Shown here: positions 25,525 to 37,500 of the stretch, piece by piece
Layout of the letters: every line of letters begins with the position of its first letter
Numbering within the stretch: position 1 is the first letter of the stretch
DNA from: Brachypodius melanocephalos
Lineage: Eukaryota > Chordata > Aves > Passeriformes > Pycnonotidae
DNA: 64,000 nt
NCBI GenBank assembly: GCA_013398615.1
Contig: VZSR01001685.1
Location: 3,932,054-3,996,053, forward strand
Reading direction: 5' to 3'
Translations under genes and position numbers: made by a program
The notes under the pieces: generated by a model
What the model was told of the DNA's origin: nothing
Databases searched by the model: none
What the model saw: only the letters and a program-made list of their open reading frames with translations

Positions 25525-25830
25525 AACTGCTTTAAATGAGGTTTTAGCAAGGTAGGGGCCTCTTGTCCCAGGTAACAAATAACAAGTAACAGAACAAAAG
25601 GACATGGCCTCAAACCATGCCCAGAAAACTTCAGGCTGGACACTGGGACAAATTTCTTCATAGAAAGGGCTGTCAAGGGAGATGGTAGTCACAATTCCTG
25701 AAGCTGTTTAGGGGAAGAAGCATTGGATGTGGCACTCAGTGCTCTGGTCTAGTTGACATGGTGATTGATCAAAGATTGGATTCCATGATTTTAGAGGTCT
25801 TTTCCAACTTAATTGATTCTGTGATTCTGA
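25525..25830 (+). mobile_element. CR1 LINE, right part with 3' end
   Basis: This continues the CR1 begun at 24725: AACTGCTTTAAATGAGG, AACAAGTAACAGAACAAAAG, TTCAGGCTGGACACTGGGAC, TTTCTTCATAGAAAGGGCTG and a 3' tail with GGTCTTTTCCAACTT and GATTCTGTGATTCTG at 25830. Around 25672-25690 the block that normally encodes the tryptophan-containing segment after GTCAAG is shortened, so a deletion of a few tens of bases is likely. The subfamily differs from the copy at 22972-23703, as the differing 3' tails show. Confidence 0.88.
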
Positions 25831-28692
25831 GAAAAACAGGGAAAGAGATTTTTGGTGTCTATGATCAAAACTGTACACACTTAGAAACCTTTTGCATATC
25901 AATACACTGAAAAACTTATGCTTAAATTGGATTTCATCAAGAATTTAATTGACATAGTAGATGTGAGAGGTTTTAATAGAGATTAAAACATTGCATCAAT
26001 TATTTCTCTTTTTTTTTTTTCCTCAATTCTGGGGTTTTTTTCATGTTTAAAACAAGATTCAAACATTGCTAAGGAATTACTTTTTTTTTCATATCTCTGT
26101 TTTACATATTCCTGTGGGGACAAAAAAAAAAGCATCCTGTGTTGGCTTCATGCTTATATTGCCATGTCCCTTATAAAGCTGATAAAATATTCACAAAGAT
26201 AACTTCATCCAATGGGTGATGCAGGGCCAGGATCAGCTGCCATGGGACAGATGCTGCCTCCCTCACTGCACAACAGAGTGTGCTTATTGCTTCATCCCAC
26301 AGCTCTAGCTCCCTCATCTCTTTTGTCAGATCCACCCCAGGGAGCAGAGTCATTACTGCTACAAAACAAAGCAAGGAAAGAGAAAGAGAGGTTGGTATAT
26401 AATTTTTCCTCTGAACTATCACCTCGGTGAGATGCTGTTGAAACACAAATTAACTTCAGTCCTGACAGAGCACTGGGCATTTCTGCAACATTAGATCTGC
26501 CAGCATCTTAAGAATACCTCACACATCTGACAGAGATGAAAACACCTAGATGAGTGGAAGATGAATGCCCACACTGGGGCTGGCAGCATATGAAAGCCTC
26601 TCTTCCCAAGAACTGATGGCATTAACTGAAAGGGAGTCAGGACTCAAGCTTTGCCTCTCAGTGGAAAGACATTGCTTAAGCGACGGTGAAATATTGCTGG
26701 TCAAAGGAAGCGTGATGCCTGCCAAAGCACTCATGTCATATTCTGCTTCACACCAAGGCATAAAGCCCAATCCATTTCCTCTCTGTCTATACCAGGCAGG
26801 GCTATTAGATCACTTAAAACCTTGCAACTTCTTCAAATGCATGTCTTCTCTATTGAACACTGCTTTATTTAATAACGTGATTTGCACCAAATATTCCTTC
26901 TTATTTTGTCCACGTATGTTTTTGACCAGTCAACTTTCAACCTTTCATATAGTTTAGAAAAGAGATACTCTGTAGCATGGCTTTAGCAGATTAATTTAAA
27001 GTCTTCATTTCTCCTCTCCTGTTTTTTCTTTTCTGGCAATTTAACCACCTTCTATATAGAATTATATAAATTAGAATTGCATTTGTCAAGGCCCACTTTA
27101 TTATATTTATCTGGAATTTAATCATAGTTTAGCTTAAAAATTATTAAAAACACACCATATACTATGCTAAAATGATCCTATTGTTTATGTTTCTGTAACA
27201 TAATTGCTAGGGAAAAAATTATAATTAGTGACAAAAAGATATGTTACTCTGGAGGTATGCGAATCATCCCGAATTTCTACTGAAAGTAGCACAAACCAAA
27301 ATGTAAATGCTAGGTTTAAAACCAAACATCTTACACTTATAAAAAACAAAACCACAAAATATTCAATACTTTGGCTAATATATGGTGGACTGAGGAGAGA
27401 CACCAAGGCCAGGAGCAACAATAAAAGTTGAATGGGTTTTATTCTTACCATTTCCATAAAACAATATTTAGAGGAAGCAGAAATATTTTTCTCTTTTTAA
27501 AAATGATCCCAGACAATGCATTTTTCAATAGGTACAATCTATCTTATGGCATATGAATGCATTATTCCAAATGCATATTGCACACCTTGCAATAGAAAAC
27601 TTATCAAGAGTGGTATCTACCTAAAAGTACAAATTTGGCTGCGATATGTATGTCCCCATACGTACATAGGTGCATAAGCATACATTGTCAAGGACACCTT
27701 TGCCTTGCTTAAAGTTAGATATATAGCTATGATGGTCAACCAAGTCTTGACTTTGGCCCAAGGCTTGATTTTCTGGGTAGTAATTTTAAAAGGTTTTCAC
27801 TCTATATCAGAGATCTCCCCAAGAAGTAATGCTTTGGGGAAAAATGGGCAGCAAAGGAATACTGAGATCTAACTCAGTACATACACTCCATGTTTCCCTT
27901 AACACCTTAAAAAATACTTCTGAACAGAAGTTTTGTTGAAGAAAGTCTTATATACTGTATGGCCTCCTCTGCTCTGGTTTTGAGTGCAGGAACTGAACTT
28001 AAAGAGCAGGTATGGAATGCACTTTTCTCTAGCTGTACTGAAAAACATTTCAATAAAACAATGTCAATAATGACAGTCTTCACAGCAACACTAAATAAAT
28101 AAATAAATGAAACCTCTCTACTTATTTTCCCCTTTCATTTGCTTTTCTTTTAGATGCCTTCTACCAAAGGCAGTTCTTATTAACTTTCCCTCTGACAGGA
28201 GAAAAATATAACATAAAACTGGAAATTTCAGGTTTGATTTTATTATACTCTTATAACTTAGGGCTTCTGCCATAGAAGAAACTGCAATTTTCTATTTATT
28301 CCATAAAAGAAATGTATCTGCTTTAAGATGTGTTCTTGTATTTTACATTTCCTGGCTCATAAGCCACCTCAAATTCTTGAAGATGGAAGCATAAACTGAA
28401 GTACTGAACAAGGTCATTCCTCTGGCAGTCTTACCAAATCCAGATCATGTGGAAAAATTATTACATCAAGAGGTAGAAAACAATTTTTTTAAAGGAATTT
28501 TTTGCCATTCTTTTCTTAGTAATCTTTCATTTGTTTTGTTTCACTGCAATAAGGGCAATGTTGCTTTGGAGAAGGAAGAAGACTAGAAAAAACGAGTCTG
28601 AATTTAACGAAATTCAAAGCTATTATTCTTTGGGGTTTGGGGGCCAGGGGTGTGTATTATTATTTTAGGCTTATTCTTTGCTCTGCTGCTAG
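25831..28692. other. unique AT-rich non-coding DNA
   Basis: No recognised gene or dispersed repeat. It contains T-runs near 26008-26020 and 26081-26090 and an (AAAT)n microsatellite at about 28091-28108. The patch at 26200-26430 is richer in G and C, with open frames on both strands but no motif. Confidence 0.5.
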
Positions 28693-29052
28693 TCCGTAAA
28701 AGTGCATTTAGAGGGGGAACCCAGCAAAACTGTGTGTTCAGGTTTTTTATGGTTCCAGCTGGCTAGTTTGTACATGTTTGCAGAAATATTCAGATCAAAA
28801 CCTCTTCTCCATGCAGTGCTACCAAACCAGCCCATGTCTGATGTCAGGAAAGATGTGCAAGCTTTCTTCAACCAGTGGCCATTGTATGAGACATTCCTAG
28901 GGATGCTTTCAGCTGCAGCAGGAACAGTCAAACCAGAGAGTTTCAAAAGCGTGTAAGCTCTTTCATTGATAGATTCTTCTGCAAAAGCAGCTTGGATGGA
29001 AAACCTCTTTTGGATGTTCTGGTGACAACAGCAATAACTTCAGGAATCAATG
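28693..29052 (+). pseudogene. exon-like coding remnant with an apparent frameshift
   Basis: A pyrimidine-rich tract ending in CTGCTAG (about 28670-28692) gives a good acceptor. The frame beginning exactly there (TCC at 28693) stays open for 86 codons to a TAA at 28954. Its text includes YMFAEIFRSKPLLHAVLPNQ and DVRKDVQAFFNQWPLYETFL. Just before the stop, the frame starting at 28953 reads on for 33 codons (VSSFIDRFFCKSSLDGKPLL and following) to an ATG|GTGAGA donor at 29053. Both halves look like helical, hydrophobic-plus-charged protein. A one-base loss near 28952 in one long exon would explain the break. Alternatively, GTAAGC at 28953 is the real donor and the exon is 260 nt. The minus strand is also open for 85 codons. 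I recognise no family, and no partner exons were found nearby. Confidence 0.4.
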
Positions 29053-32000
29053 GTGAGAAACAGTTCCCTGCTTGGCCTTTAGGACCACGATTAGATCAGA
29101 AAGAATGAGTTCCTCACAGAGTTGTGAGTGCCTAACTTCCACTTAAATAGTCATAGGTTTTATAATCCTTTGTGCAGCTAAGTCTTTCTTTTTCACATTT
29201 CAAGGTATGTCTACACCACAGGTTAGAATTAAGACCACTCCAAATAAATTCAGGAGCCAAAGCATATGAGAAATCTGAACCCTTCATACCAGATAACCAT
29301 ATGATGGGTAACAGAATAACTTTCTGGTTCTGCAAGTCAAAGTACCTGCACTGGGACCAATCAATTAGCTCCACATGGTGTTTCTTGTTAGGGTACAATT
29401 AAATCAGTGCTAACTCAGCAGTCTTGGAGCACGGTCCACATGTTTTGTGTGCGTGCCCTTCCTCATCCTCAGTATAGACCCAGATTATTTGTCTGTTTCA
29501 CAAGGCCATCGTGAGGGTGAGGTATACTGATAATAGTGAAGCACTGGATGCCTATGATTTTAGGATTGAACTAATAGCTTTCACCAATTTAAAAATTATT
29601 ATGAAGTGAAAGTATTGGACAGGCCCTACAAAATGAGGTTGTGAAGCTGAACAGGGCCAATACTGGTTGACAAAAGAGATTCAAGATAAGCTTGCTGAAA
29701 GCAAATACATCTTTAGAGCAACCCTTGGTAGCACATTATAATTTTGTTAGATTTATTCCCCTTGCAGACTATTTCTATTTAGCAGGTTCAACAAGGAGCA
29801 TACAATAAACAGAGCTTTCCTTCAACTTATGTGGCAGGATGAAAAACCCAGTGCAATAGTCACCCACATGTCTCCTCAGGGTTTCATTCTTAGATTAAGT
29901 TCTTCAGTCATAAAATCCAAAAGGTAAAATTTGATTAGCACTACTTCCAAAAGTATTTGTCATTTTTTTGGTATTAAGGTTTTTGCCCGCCTGGTGGGGT
30001 TTTGTTTGTTTGGGGTTTTTTGTTGGTTTGGGGTTTTTTTGTTGTTGTTGTTGTTTGTTTGTTTGTTTGTTTTATTTTTTAAAATTAATGTGGAGAGGAA
30101 TTGCTTTTAAAAACAGAAATTCTGAATTAATTCAGGAGTGCCAGACACGGTGCAATTGGCAGTGTTTAAGGAAGCATGCTTCTGGGCTGAACTCAGGCCT
30201 TGACATAGTGCATGGAACAAAGATAATGTAATAATATGCAGGGATTTTCATCCAAGGATCACAGAGCTTTAATAGAAGTGTGTAAGCTGGTAATAAGATT
30301 TCTGGTTTACAGCAGAGGAAATTGGGCCTAGGTATTTGACCTTTTTTTATTCACACAGTGCATGAGTTTCCCTGCAGCTGTTGCCAGTCACCTACCTACT
30401 GCTCTGAAGTAGACCAGAGCATTGCCTGGAGCTAGAAAATCCATCCTAATGAGAAATAACGTGTTTGTGACTTTGTTTGAGAAAGGAGTCTGAAAGTCCT
30501 TAGCTTCTGGGACAGAGCCTATGCAAGGATACCCCATGTTTAAGTTGGTTTTTAATGTCAGCTGTATGGCAAGTGGTTTGGGAGCTAATCATTGGCAAAA
30601 CTGTCACAAATCATGGAAAAGCCCTGGCAATCAGATCAGATACCCCTGTCAGTGTGGTGAGTCCCTGGGTGCCAGCTAACTCCTACCCCACAGCTGTAGA
30701 CTTGTTTTGTGCCTCCACTGTAGAACATAGGACTCCCTGGGAATCCTGCCTCTAATACCTTGAAAGAGCACTGAATCTAAATGTCAAGGACATCTTGAGT
30801 TCAAGTAACAGGTATTCTACAACATAACCTTTTTGTAAATTTTCGTGTAGTTTTACATCTTTGTTCTCACCCTGACAAATGTTGATCAAAATAACAGCAC
30901 ACATATGGATGCTCATATAATCGATGTGCCAGAAGGATAAGGAAAAGTCTCAATAGAAACCTGAAAGATAGGCATACTGGGTTATACCTGCTGACTTCTC
31001 CCAAAGATTTGCTGATTCTTTCAGTCTTTATCAAATAATCAGCCAAGTGTTTTTAAATTGTTTAGTTAGCTGGGGTTCTTAGTGTCGAGACAATTAGACA
31101 GTGCTCTATCTGTTGAAATAATGAGATTTGATGAGAAAAGTTAGATAATTCTACTCCAGCAGAGGGCTATAACAATTACTTTTTGAAGAGATAAGATTGT
31201 TTCAGGAGAGGGTTGTCTGAAGTTTATGGAAAATGCACAAAAGGGAGGCTTATGCAGTAAGTTTCGTTCTGCACTAAAGACATTTTCCAAGAAGGAAAAT
31301 TATTGTGGAAAAAAACCACCTTTACTTTCTGAGTGCAATTTACGCCTTGCAAAGTCTGTGAACCACTTAAACCAATTCCTGGGATTAAGCAAAATGGTTT
31401 ATCAAGCCTGTATATAATTATGAGAAGCTCCTGCCATATCTGTGTTCTTAATATATTCTGTATGCTGCTAGGAACCCCAGCTGTAATATTCTAGGCAGTC
31501 TGAAGGAATTACGCTCCACGCTGTTTTGAAAATCCTAGCATCAGGTGGCTGTACTAAAATTGGCTATTCATACTACTGATAAATATGGACTATTTTTAAA
31601 TAGCTCAGTTCTGAGTCAATATGAATTATTTTTACAGCCTTTTTGCATACTAAAGAAAATTACAAAGAAACCAAACAAAAGGGTTTGTGAGCAGAATGTA
31701 ACCATAATGAAAAGAACAGTGCCTGACAACTTTGAAAGATGACATGGGTTTAAGTGACTTGTATTTACACCTCTGCTATCCAGAATACAAAGGGCCTGTA
31801 GAACTGGACAAAAAAGAAAAATAGAGTACCTCTCCAACCCTTGTGATAAAAGGGAGAAAGAAAGATTGGCTTTTAAATCCTCTTTCATGGTTCCCTTATA
31901 ATATAGGAAATCCTTGCATATACACAGAGTCAACTTTGTTTTCTGGTTTCATTGCACTTCTTGTCCAGACAAGGAAATAGCAATGATATTTCCATCCTGA

Positions 32001-34107
32001 AAACTCTTTGCTTTAGATTTGTCCCTGTCTATCAGAAGCTTGTCTTTATTGATTAAAGACAATCAGCACCCAACAGTTTACATCTGCTCCTTTTTACACA
32101 GAGCTATCCTGTCTGTTTTACTTTCCTCATTCTTCTGAAAGAGCAGCATTATAATTCTCTACCCAACAAAGATTATTTATTGTGTAAAAAGAAGGTAGTA
32201 TATTACCTCATCTACCTATCTGCAGCTTGTGATAATTCAGGGAGATGATCTCAGGTTTAGTGTATATCACACCACAGACTGAAAATTTTCTGTTGTATGG
32301 GGAATAAACTCCCCAAGAATTTGTTTAATGTTTGAGGTGTGTGCTCTGGCACAGCAATGCTGTCACAAAATTGATCTGTAAAGCACAGACAGAAAAATCG
32401 CTATTGTAGGCTTTAGCTCAGTAACCTACATTCCTTTATTTAACCAGCCTGCTGTAACATGTTCACTCAGACAACATCAATTCCTAATTTATCACAGATT
32501 TTAGGACTAGAGATCACCTTTCAGTCCCCAAAACTCTCACTGCAAGCAGTTTTTCCTCTTGCTGTTTCCTCTGCATAGAGTTTCAAAGGCAGAATATAAA
32601 GGGCTGGTAGCAGTTTCCTGCCTCATCCTGCTGGAAGTGATGAACTGGCAATTAGATTGTCCAGCTCATAAATGATGTACAGCACTAAGTGATACATGAA
32701 ATGGTACATTGAATCCCCTTCCTGTAACTCGCATGTCACAAAATGTATCAGTCTTTAAACTATACTGCCCACACATATGCACACTTGAGAACACTAACTC
32801 ATTTTAAATATAGAAATCCCTTTGAAGTACACCTTGAGTCTTTTTCAACGTGCTTGTTTAGCAAAATAAATCCTGTGGTAAGTTATAGTTTCTACATTTC
32901 TGATTTTTTTTTTTTGTATGATATATCTTCATAGCTTAAAATATATTTACCCAACACATGCTGGATGCTGGTAGCAATCAGATTTCTGTCACACACATGG
33001 TCACCCATACAGCTCCTTTTCTAGTGTAAGTATGGTTATATATAGTTATATAGAGTTAACTATACATTTAACTATTCATGTAGTCACAACATTTTAAAGG
33101 CACGTTTTGATTAGAAATAAGGAATACCTTGCTAACAGTCGGCTTTCATACAGGAAGTAGGGTTTGGTAAGAAAACCCTCAGCTCTATGGACAATTCTCT
33201 GTGACATTTCTCAGAAGCTGAAGTGCAGTTTAGAGCACTGTACTTTGCGGGGCATGGCAGAAAGGTCAAATGCTCATACACTGGCTGCGTGACCAATTTA
33301 CTACATTTTAATATTTGTAAAAGATATCACCTACTCAAATATTTAGTACTTTTAGAAATGCTACAACTCTTTTATTTGCATAAAAAGCGGTCAGTGTAGA
33401 CATAATGGGATTGATCTAAGAAGAAAGAATGAGTTGGCTTTCCTTGTGCGTAGTACAAAGTGGCTGATGGAGGGTTGTATCAAGATGCTCCATCATGCTC
33501 ATGACCCAAATTAGTAACAAAAGTCATTCTTGTATGAGACCATATAGCCTAGCACACATGCTGAAATAGCTACAGCTTGGTTGTCCAAATGATATAGCCT
33601 TCCTTTTAGAGTTTTGTGAGTCAGAGCAAGCAAAAAACCTTCAGCTGTAGTCAAAGATACGTCAAAATTATGGTCCTGATACTCTGGCTTCCACAGAGCC
33701 ATGTGTAATCAACAGCAACAGAGTAAACACAGTAAGGGTCACAAAAGCACTTGCAGTGGCACAGACACAGATCAGTAATGCTCATATGACAAATTAATCT
33801 TGATCATCAGAACAACTTGATTCAATTGCTTTGTGTGATGAATACATCATGGGTGTGTCTTGTGTAACCTACCTGTCTGGACAGGGGCAAAAACGAGGTT
33901 CTCAACAGGTGAACTTAAAATAGATGCATACAATGAAGTTTCAAAACTATTTTGATAAAGAAAGATAACTATAAATAGCACTCAAATCTGAAATAAATGA
34001 AGGAATCTTTTTTTTTTCCATTTTCACAAACTTTTGTTCCTTCAGATGTGTTTTCATAGATGGATATTATAGTGTGCCATGTTTAGGAATGGAGTTCCCC
34101 AATTTAC
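29053..34107. other. unique AT-rich non-coding DNA with a G/T microsatellite
   Basis: No gene or dispersed repeat was recognised. 29993-30075 is a G/T-only-like tract containing (GTT)n and (GTTT)n. TA-rich sequence with repeated GTTATAT and GTTAACTATA words lies at about 33025-33075. Open frames at 31616-31933 (minus) and 31226-31417 (plus) look random. Confidence 0.55.
29993..30075 (+). repeat. G/T-rich low-complexity tract with (GTTT)n
   Basis: The tract is almost entirely G and T. It includes GTTGTTGTTGTT followed by four to five GTTT units, and its translation is a run of F, G, C and L residues without meaning. Confidence 0.85.
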
Positions 34108-34503
34108 TGTTCCAAATGGAACACACCAGGCTGTGTGCTGCTTTCTCATTTCCTCACAACACTCCTTGCCCTGCAGCAAGATGGAGAGGAGAACTGGAGG
34201 CACAAAATAGATTGTGGGTTGCAATAAGAACAATTTACTAGAAACAGGAATGAAATAAGAAAATGGACAGTACCAATATTAATAGCAGAATGCAAAAGGC
34301 AGGCAAACAATTTATGCACAAATGTTCCCCATGTGGAACCTTTCACCACACAACCACACAGTCTGCCACCAGCCCACACTGGGAGGGACAGAACTCCTCT
34401 CTGTCCATTCTGCATGGCATGAATTAGTATAGAATAACCACAGGGTTCTGGCCATGCCCCTCCTGACTGCTGCAAAAATCAACCCTCTCCTGACCAGAGC
34501 AAG
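34108..34503 (-). mobile_element. ERVL-type LTR, antisense and diverged
   Basis: Read on the minus strand, the segment begins TGCTCTGGTCAGG near 34503 and continues GGTTGATTTTTGCAGCAGTC, AGGAGGGGCATGGCC and CCCTGTGGTTATTC. This order matches my memory of the U3 of a common avian ERVL LTR. AGTAAATTGTTCTTATTGC near 34243-34225 is the likely poly(A)-signal region, followed by a U5 ending in GGAACA at 34108. The length of about 396 bp is somewhat short, so internal deletion is likely. No target duplication is visible (TTTAC versus AGGAA) and no retroviral genes flank it. The call rests on recognised blocks, not an alignment. Confidence 0.6.
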
Positions 34504-37500
34504 GAAGTAGTGCCTGCTGATGATTTACCACCATTCAAATATGCTTCATTTAGTGCACCTGATGCTCTGAGAATACCAAGAGAGGGAAAATATTTAGGAG
34601 TTGCATTATCTTTTCTTAAAAAAAGAGAATAAGCAAATACAAACTATGCAGAGTTCAAACTGTATTTTATCTAGTTTTGCAGCACCTTTCAGATGTACTC
34701 CTCTGCACTTGTGCTAAACTTGTTCTCTAATTTGTTTTCTGCTCTCTTCCCCTTCATTCAGTTCCTGTGGTTCAACCTTGTCTGCTATCTGCTGGTAGAC
34801 ACTAGATGTTCAGCTTTTGATAACCTTAGAGTTGCTAGATATTCGACTTTTGTTTATCTCTTGTCAGCTGCTCAGCTGGACAGAACTCCAGCTTTGTTTC
34901 TCTGAAGCAGGAGGATGATTTTAGGTCATCAATTAAACCCTTTCAGCCAGCTAAAGAAGGGAAATTTCATTCCCACTGTAATGCAGCTATAGCACTGCAG
35001 ATAAAAGTGTATGAATAACATTTATCTTTGCAGAGTCTGAAAATGAAGTGATGTAATATGGAATTAGACAATGATGAGAACAATGTCACTTCCTGTTTCT
35101 ACCTGATATTAAGGAAGGTGTTCCTGAGTTAAGTATGACTATAACCATGGAAAAATACTGAACTTCATCAGACAGATGCTGAACAAACACAGAGGATTGC
35201 TTTCATGTGCTCTACAGAGCATTCTAGAACAAAAACCAATGGGGCCAGTTATATTAATTACTCTTAACTGACCCTTTGGAAAGGGAAGCAAAAAGCCTAC
35301 ACCAAACAAGGCAAACAGAACATAACCAAACCTTAGCTTCTTGTTGCTGCTTGCTTACCAACGTCATGCAAGGAACACAACGGCTAGTGAGTCTTGATTC
35401 CTTACAACAATTTTTTACCATGAGAGTCTGTCAGTCCATCAGCTGGAAAACGCAAAGAGAAACCTGAATCTTTTTTCTTTCATGTTGTAGAGCTTCAGTA
35501 ATCACTCAGAACAGAATTTTGCTAAAAGGCAGACTACTGGGACAAATTCTTGTCTGACTTTGGAGCAGATGGGAGTATTTTATCACTTTACTTTCACTTT
35601 ATTTTCCTGCAGAGTGAGATTCCTGAGAAACAACTAAACATGCAAAATTATCAATCATAACAAGTATGAGATTGTATTGAACAGCAGCTGGGATAGCCAG
35701 TGGATGATCTTTAACATCAATGGTATGATAAATACATAGCCATATGTTCTTACCAGTTTTCAAATACAGCCTTTATTTTTCTTTTTCTACTGGCTTATGT
35801 GCTTCTTCAGAGAAACCAGGGTGCACACATGTGATATTCACTCATATTTTCAAAATGTTGTTCTGGGCAAAAAAAGGAGTCATAACAGAGTCAAAATGTA
35901 TTGTTAGTTTAATAGAAGTCTTAACAGCCTAATCGAACACAATAGGCAGTTATTATTGCAGTTGTAATTTAACTAAAAGTCATAGTCTGAATGACCTAAT
36001 TATTACGGGAAAAAATCCTTTATCATACTGCTACACATTTTGAACATATAAGTACCTTTCCTCTGTGTTCACTTGCCAGTACCCCACTGGCTTACTCAAA
36101 AGAATCAGGGAGAGAGGTACAATGATTTCCTCAGGTATGCCAACCTCTGACAGGATGATTGTGGAAACAATCCACAATTACGGACTGGGGTTACCTCTGT
36201 TCTCAATTTTTCATCCACTTGTCACTAAGTTCTTTACATTATCTACTAAAATGCACTCTCTCTCACTTTCTTCCTTGGTTCTGAATTCCCCATTATACTT
36301 TTCTCCTGTCCTTTTTGCTAACTCTAGAACTGATTTACCTGTCTCTCAGGGTTGCATCCTTTTAGTAAGCAGTGACTGACCATGAAGATCTGTGGGTTTT
36401 CAGTCTAAAGCCTCTGTATCCTCCTATGCCTATGCTCTCTCACAACCCATTTTTATTCCAGGGTCATAAAGAGTTCAGTCTGCATAGAATTGTTAGTTAT
36501 TACAACTCTCTATTAATTAACATTATGCACTGTTCTGTGCAAAAGTGAAAAACTAAGCTAAGGCAAATTTAGGCAATAGGCACCTGAGTGGCAGACAATT
36601 GCTATGATACCTAAAGCAAGGTGGATATAAGCTCGGGTCAAAGGAAGCCCTACAAGTCCTGAATCACTGCACTATTAGGTCAGTACAAAACCTGTGTCCT
36701 CTTACAGGTAATGCCACAAGTGTATTTGTTGGTCTGCAGCACTGAGCTAGTGACAAATTGTCAAATCATCTGCCTTTCCCTTAAAGCCCCAGGCCAGAGA
36801 ACTCAAAAGCCTCTATGTGTCTGAGATTATAGTTCCTTGTAAAACCTGAACCTGTGGCTAGGAGCAAGTTTATAAAACTTCTCTTGGCCTGGAAAAATTA
36901 TTTCTATCTCAGTCAGTATCTTTCTGCTGCTCAGTCATGATATTTCAAAGTAATTGCAAATAGCAGACAAAGATGGCTTTTGCTATTTCTTATTCTTGCT
37001 TTCACTTTATGTGTTTAAACGTTGAAGCTGATGGGGAACTGCATTTAATGCAGCAGTAGTGTTTGTGGTGAGGTTTGGTAGTGACACTGAATAGCCTACA
37101 AAAAATGGCTTCTTGGGATGGGCATGGACAGGGCAGGTGGTATTTTCTGTGAAGTTTCCCAAGGTGAAGATTTTCTATTAAAACTCTGAAACGTATGTTT
37201 TCCAGACATGACTTTCTTGACTACTTTTGGCCTCTTGACAATGTAACATCATCTCGGGATTCATTCCTGTCTTAACAACCTTGGTGAAAGTCATTTATCT
37301 ATATTTGTTACATATCTGTATGACCTACATTTATCAAGTATAGAATTCCAAGAGATCATGCAGACAATCTGAAGGGAGAAAGATTTTTTTAATCTATTAA
37401 TTTGTAGCTATAGATAATGAATGAATAATCTTTTTTTTTAATAGTCCTGAATCAAAGATTTTAATCAGTTTCAAAGGCTCAAACAGTGCAGTTGTTTCCT

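Noticed and set aside
29968..30231. 87-codon frame with a run of cysteines and phenylalanines that looks like a membrane protein
   Set aside because: It is the translation of a G/T microsatellite.
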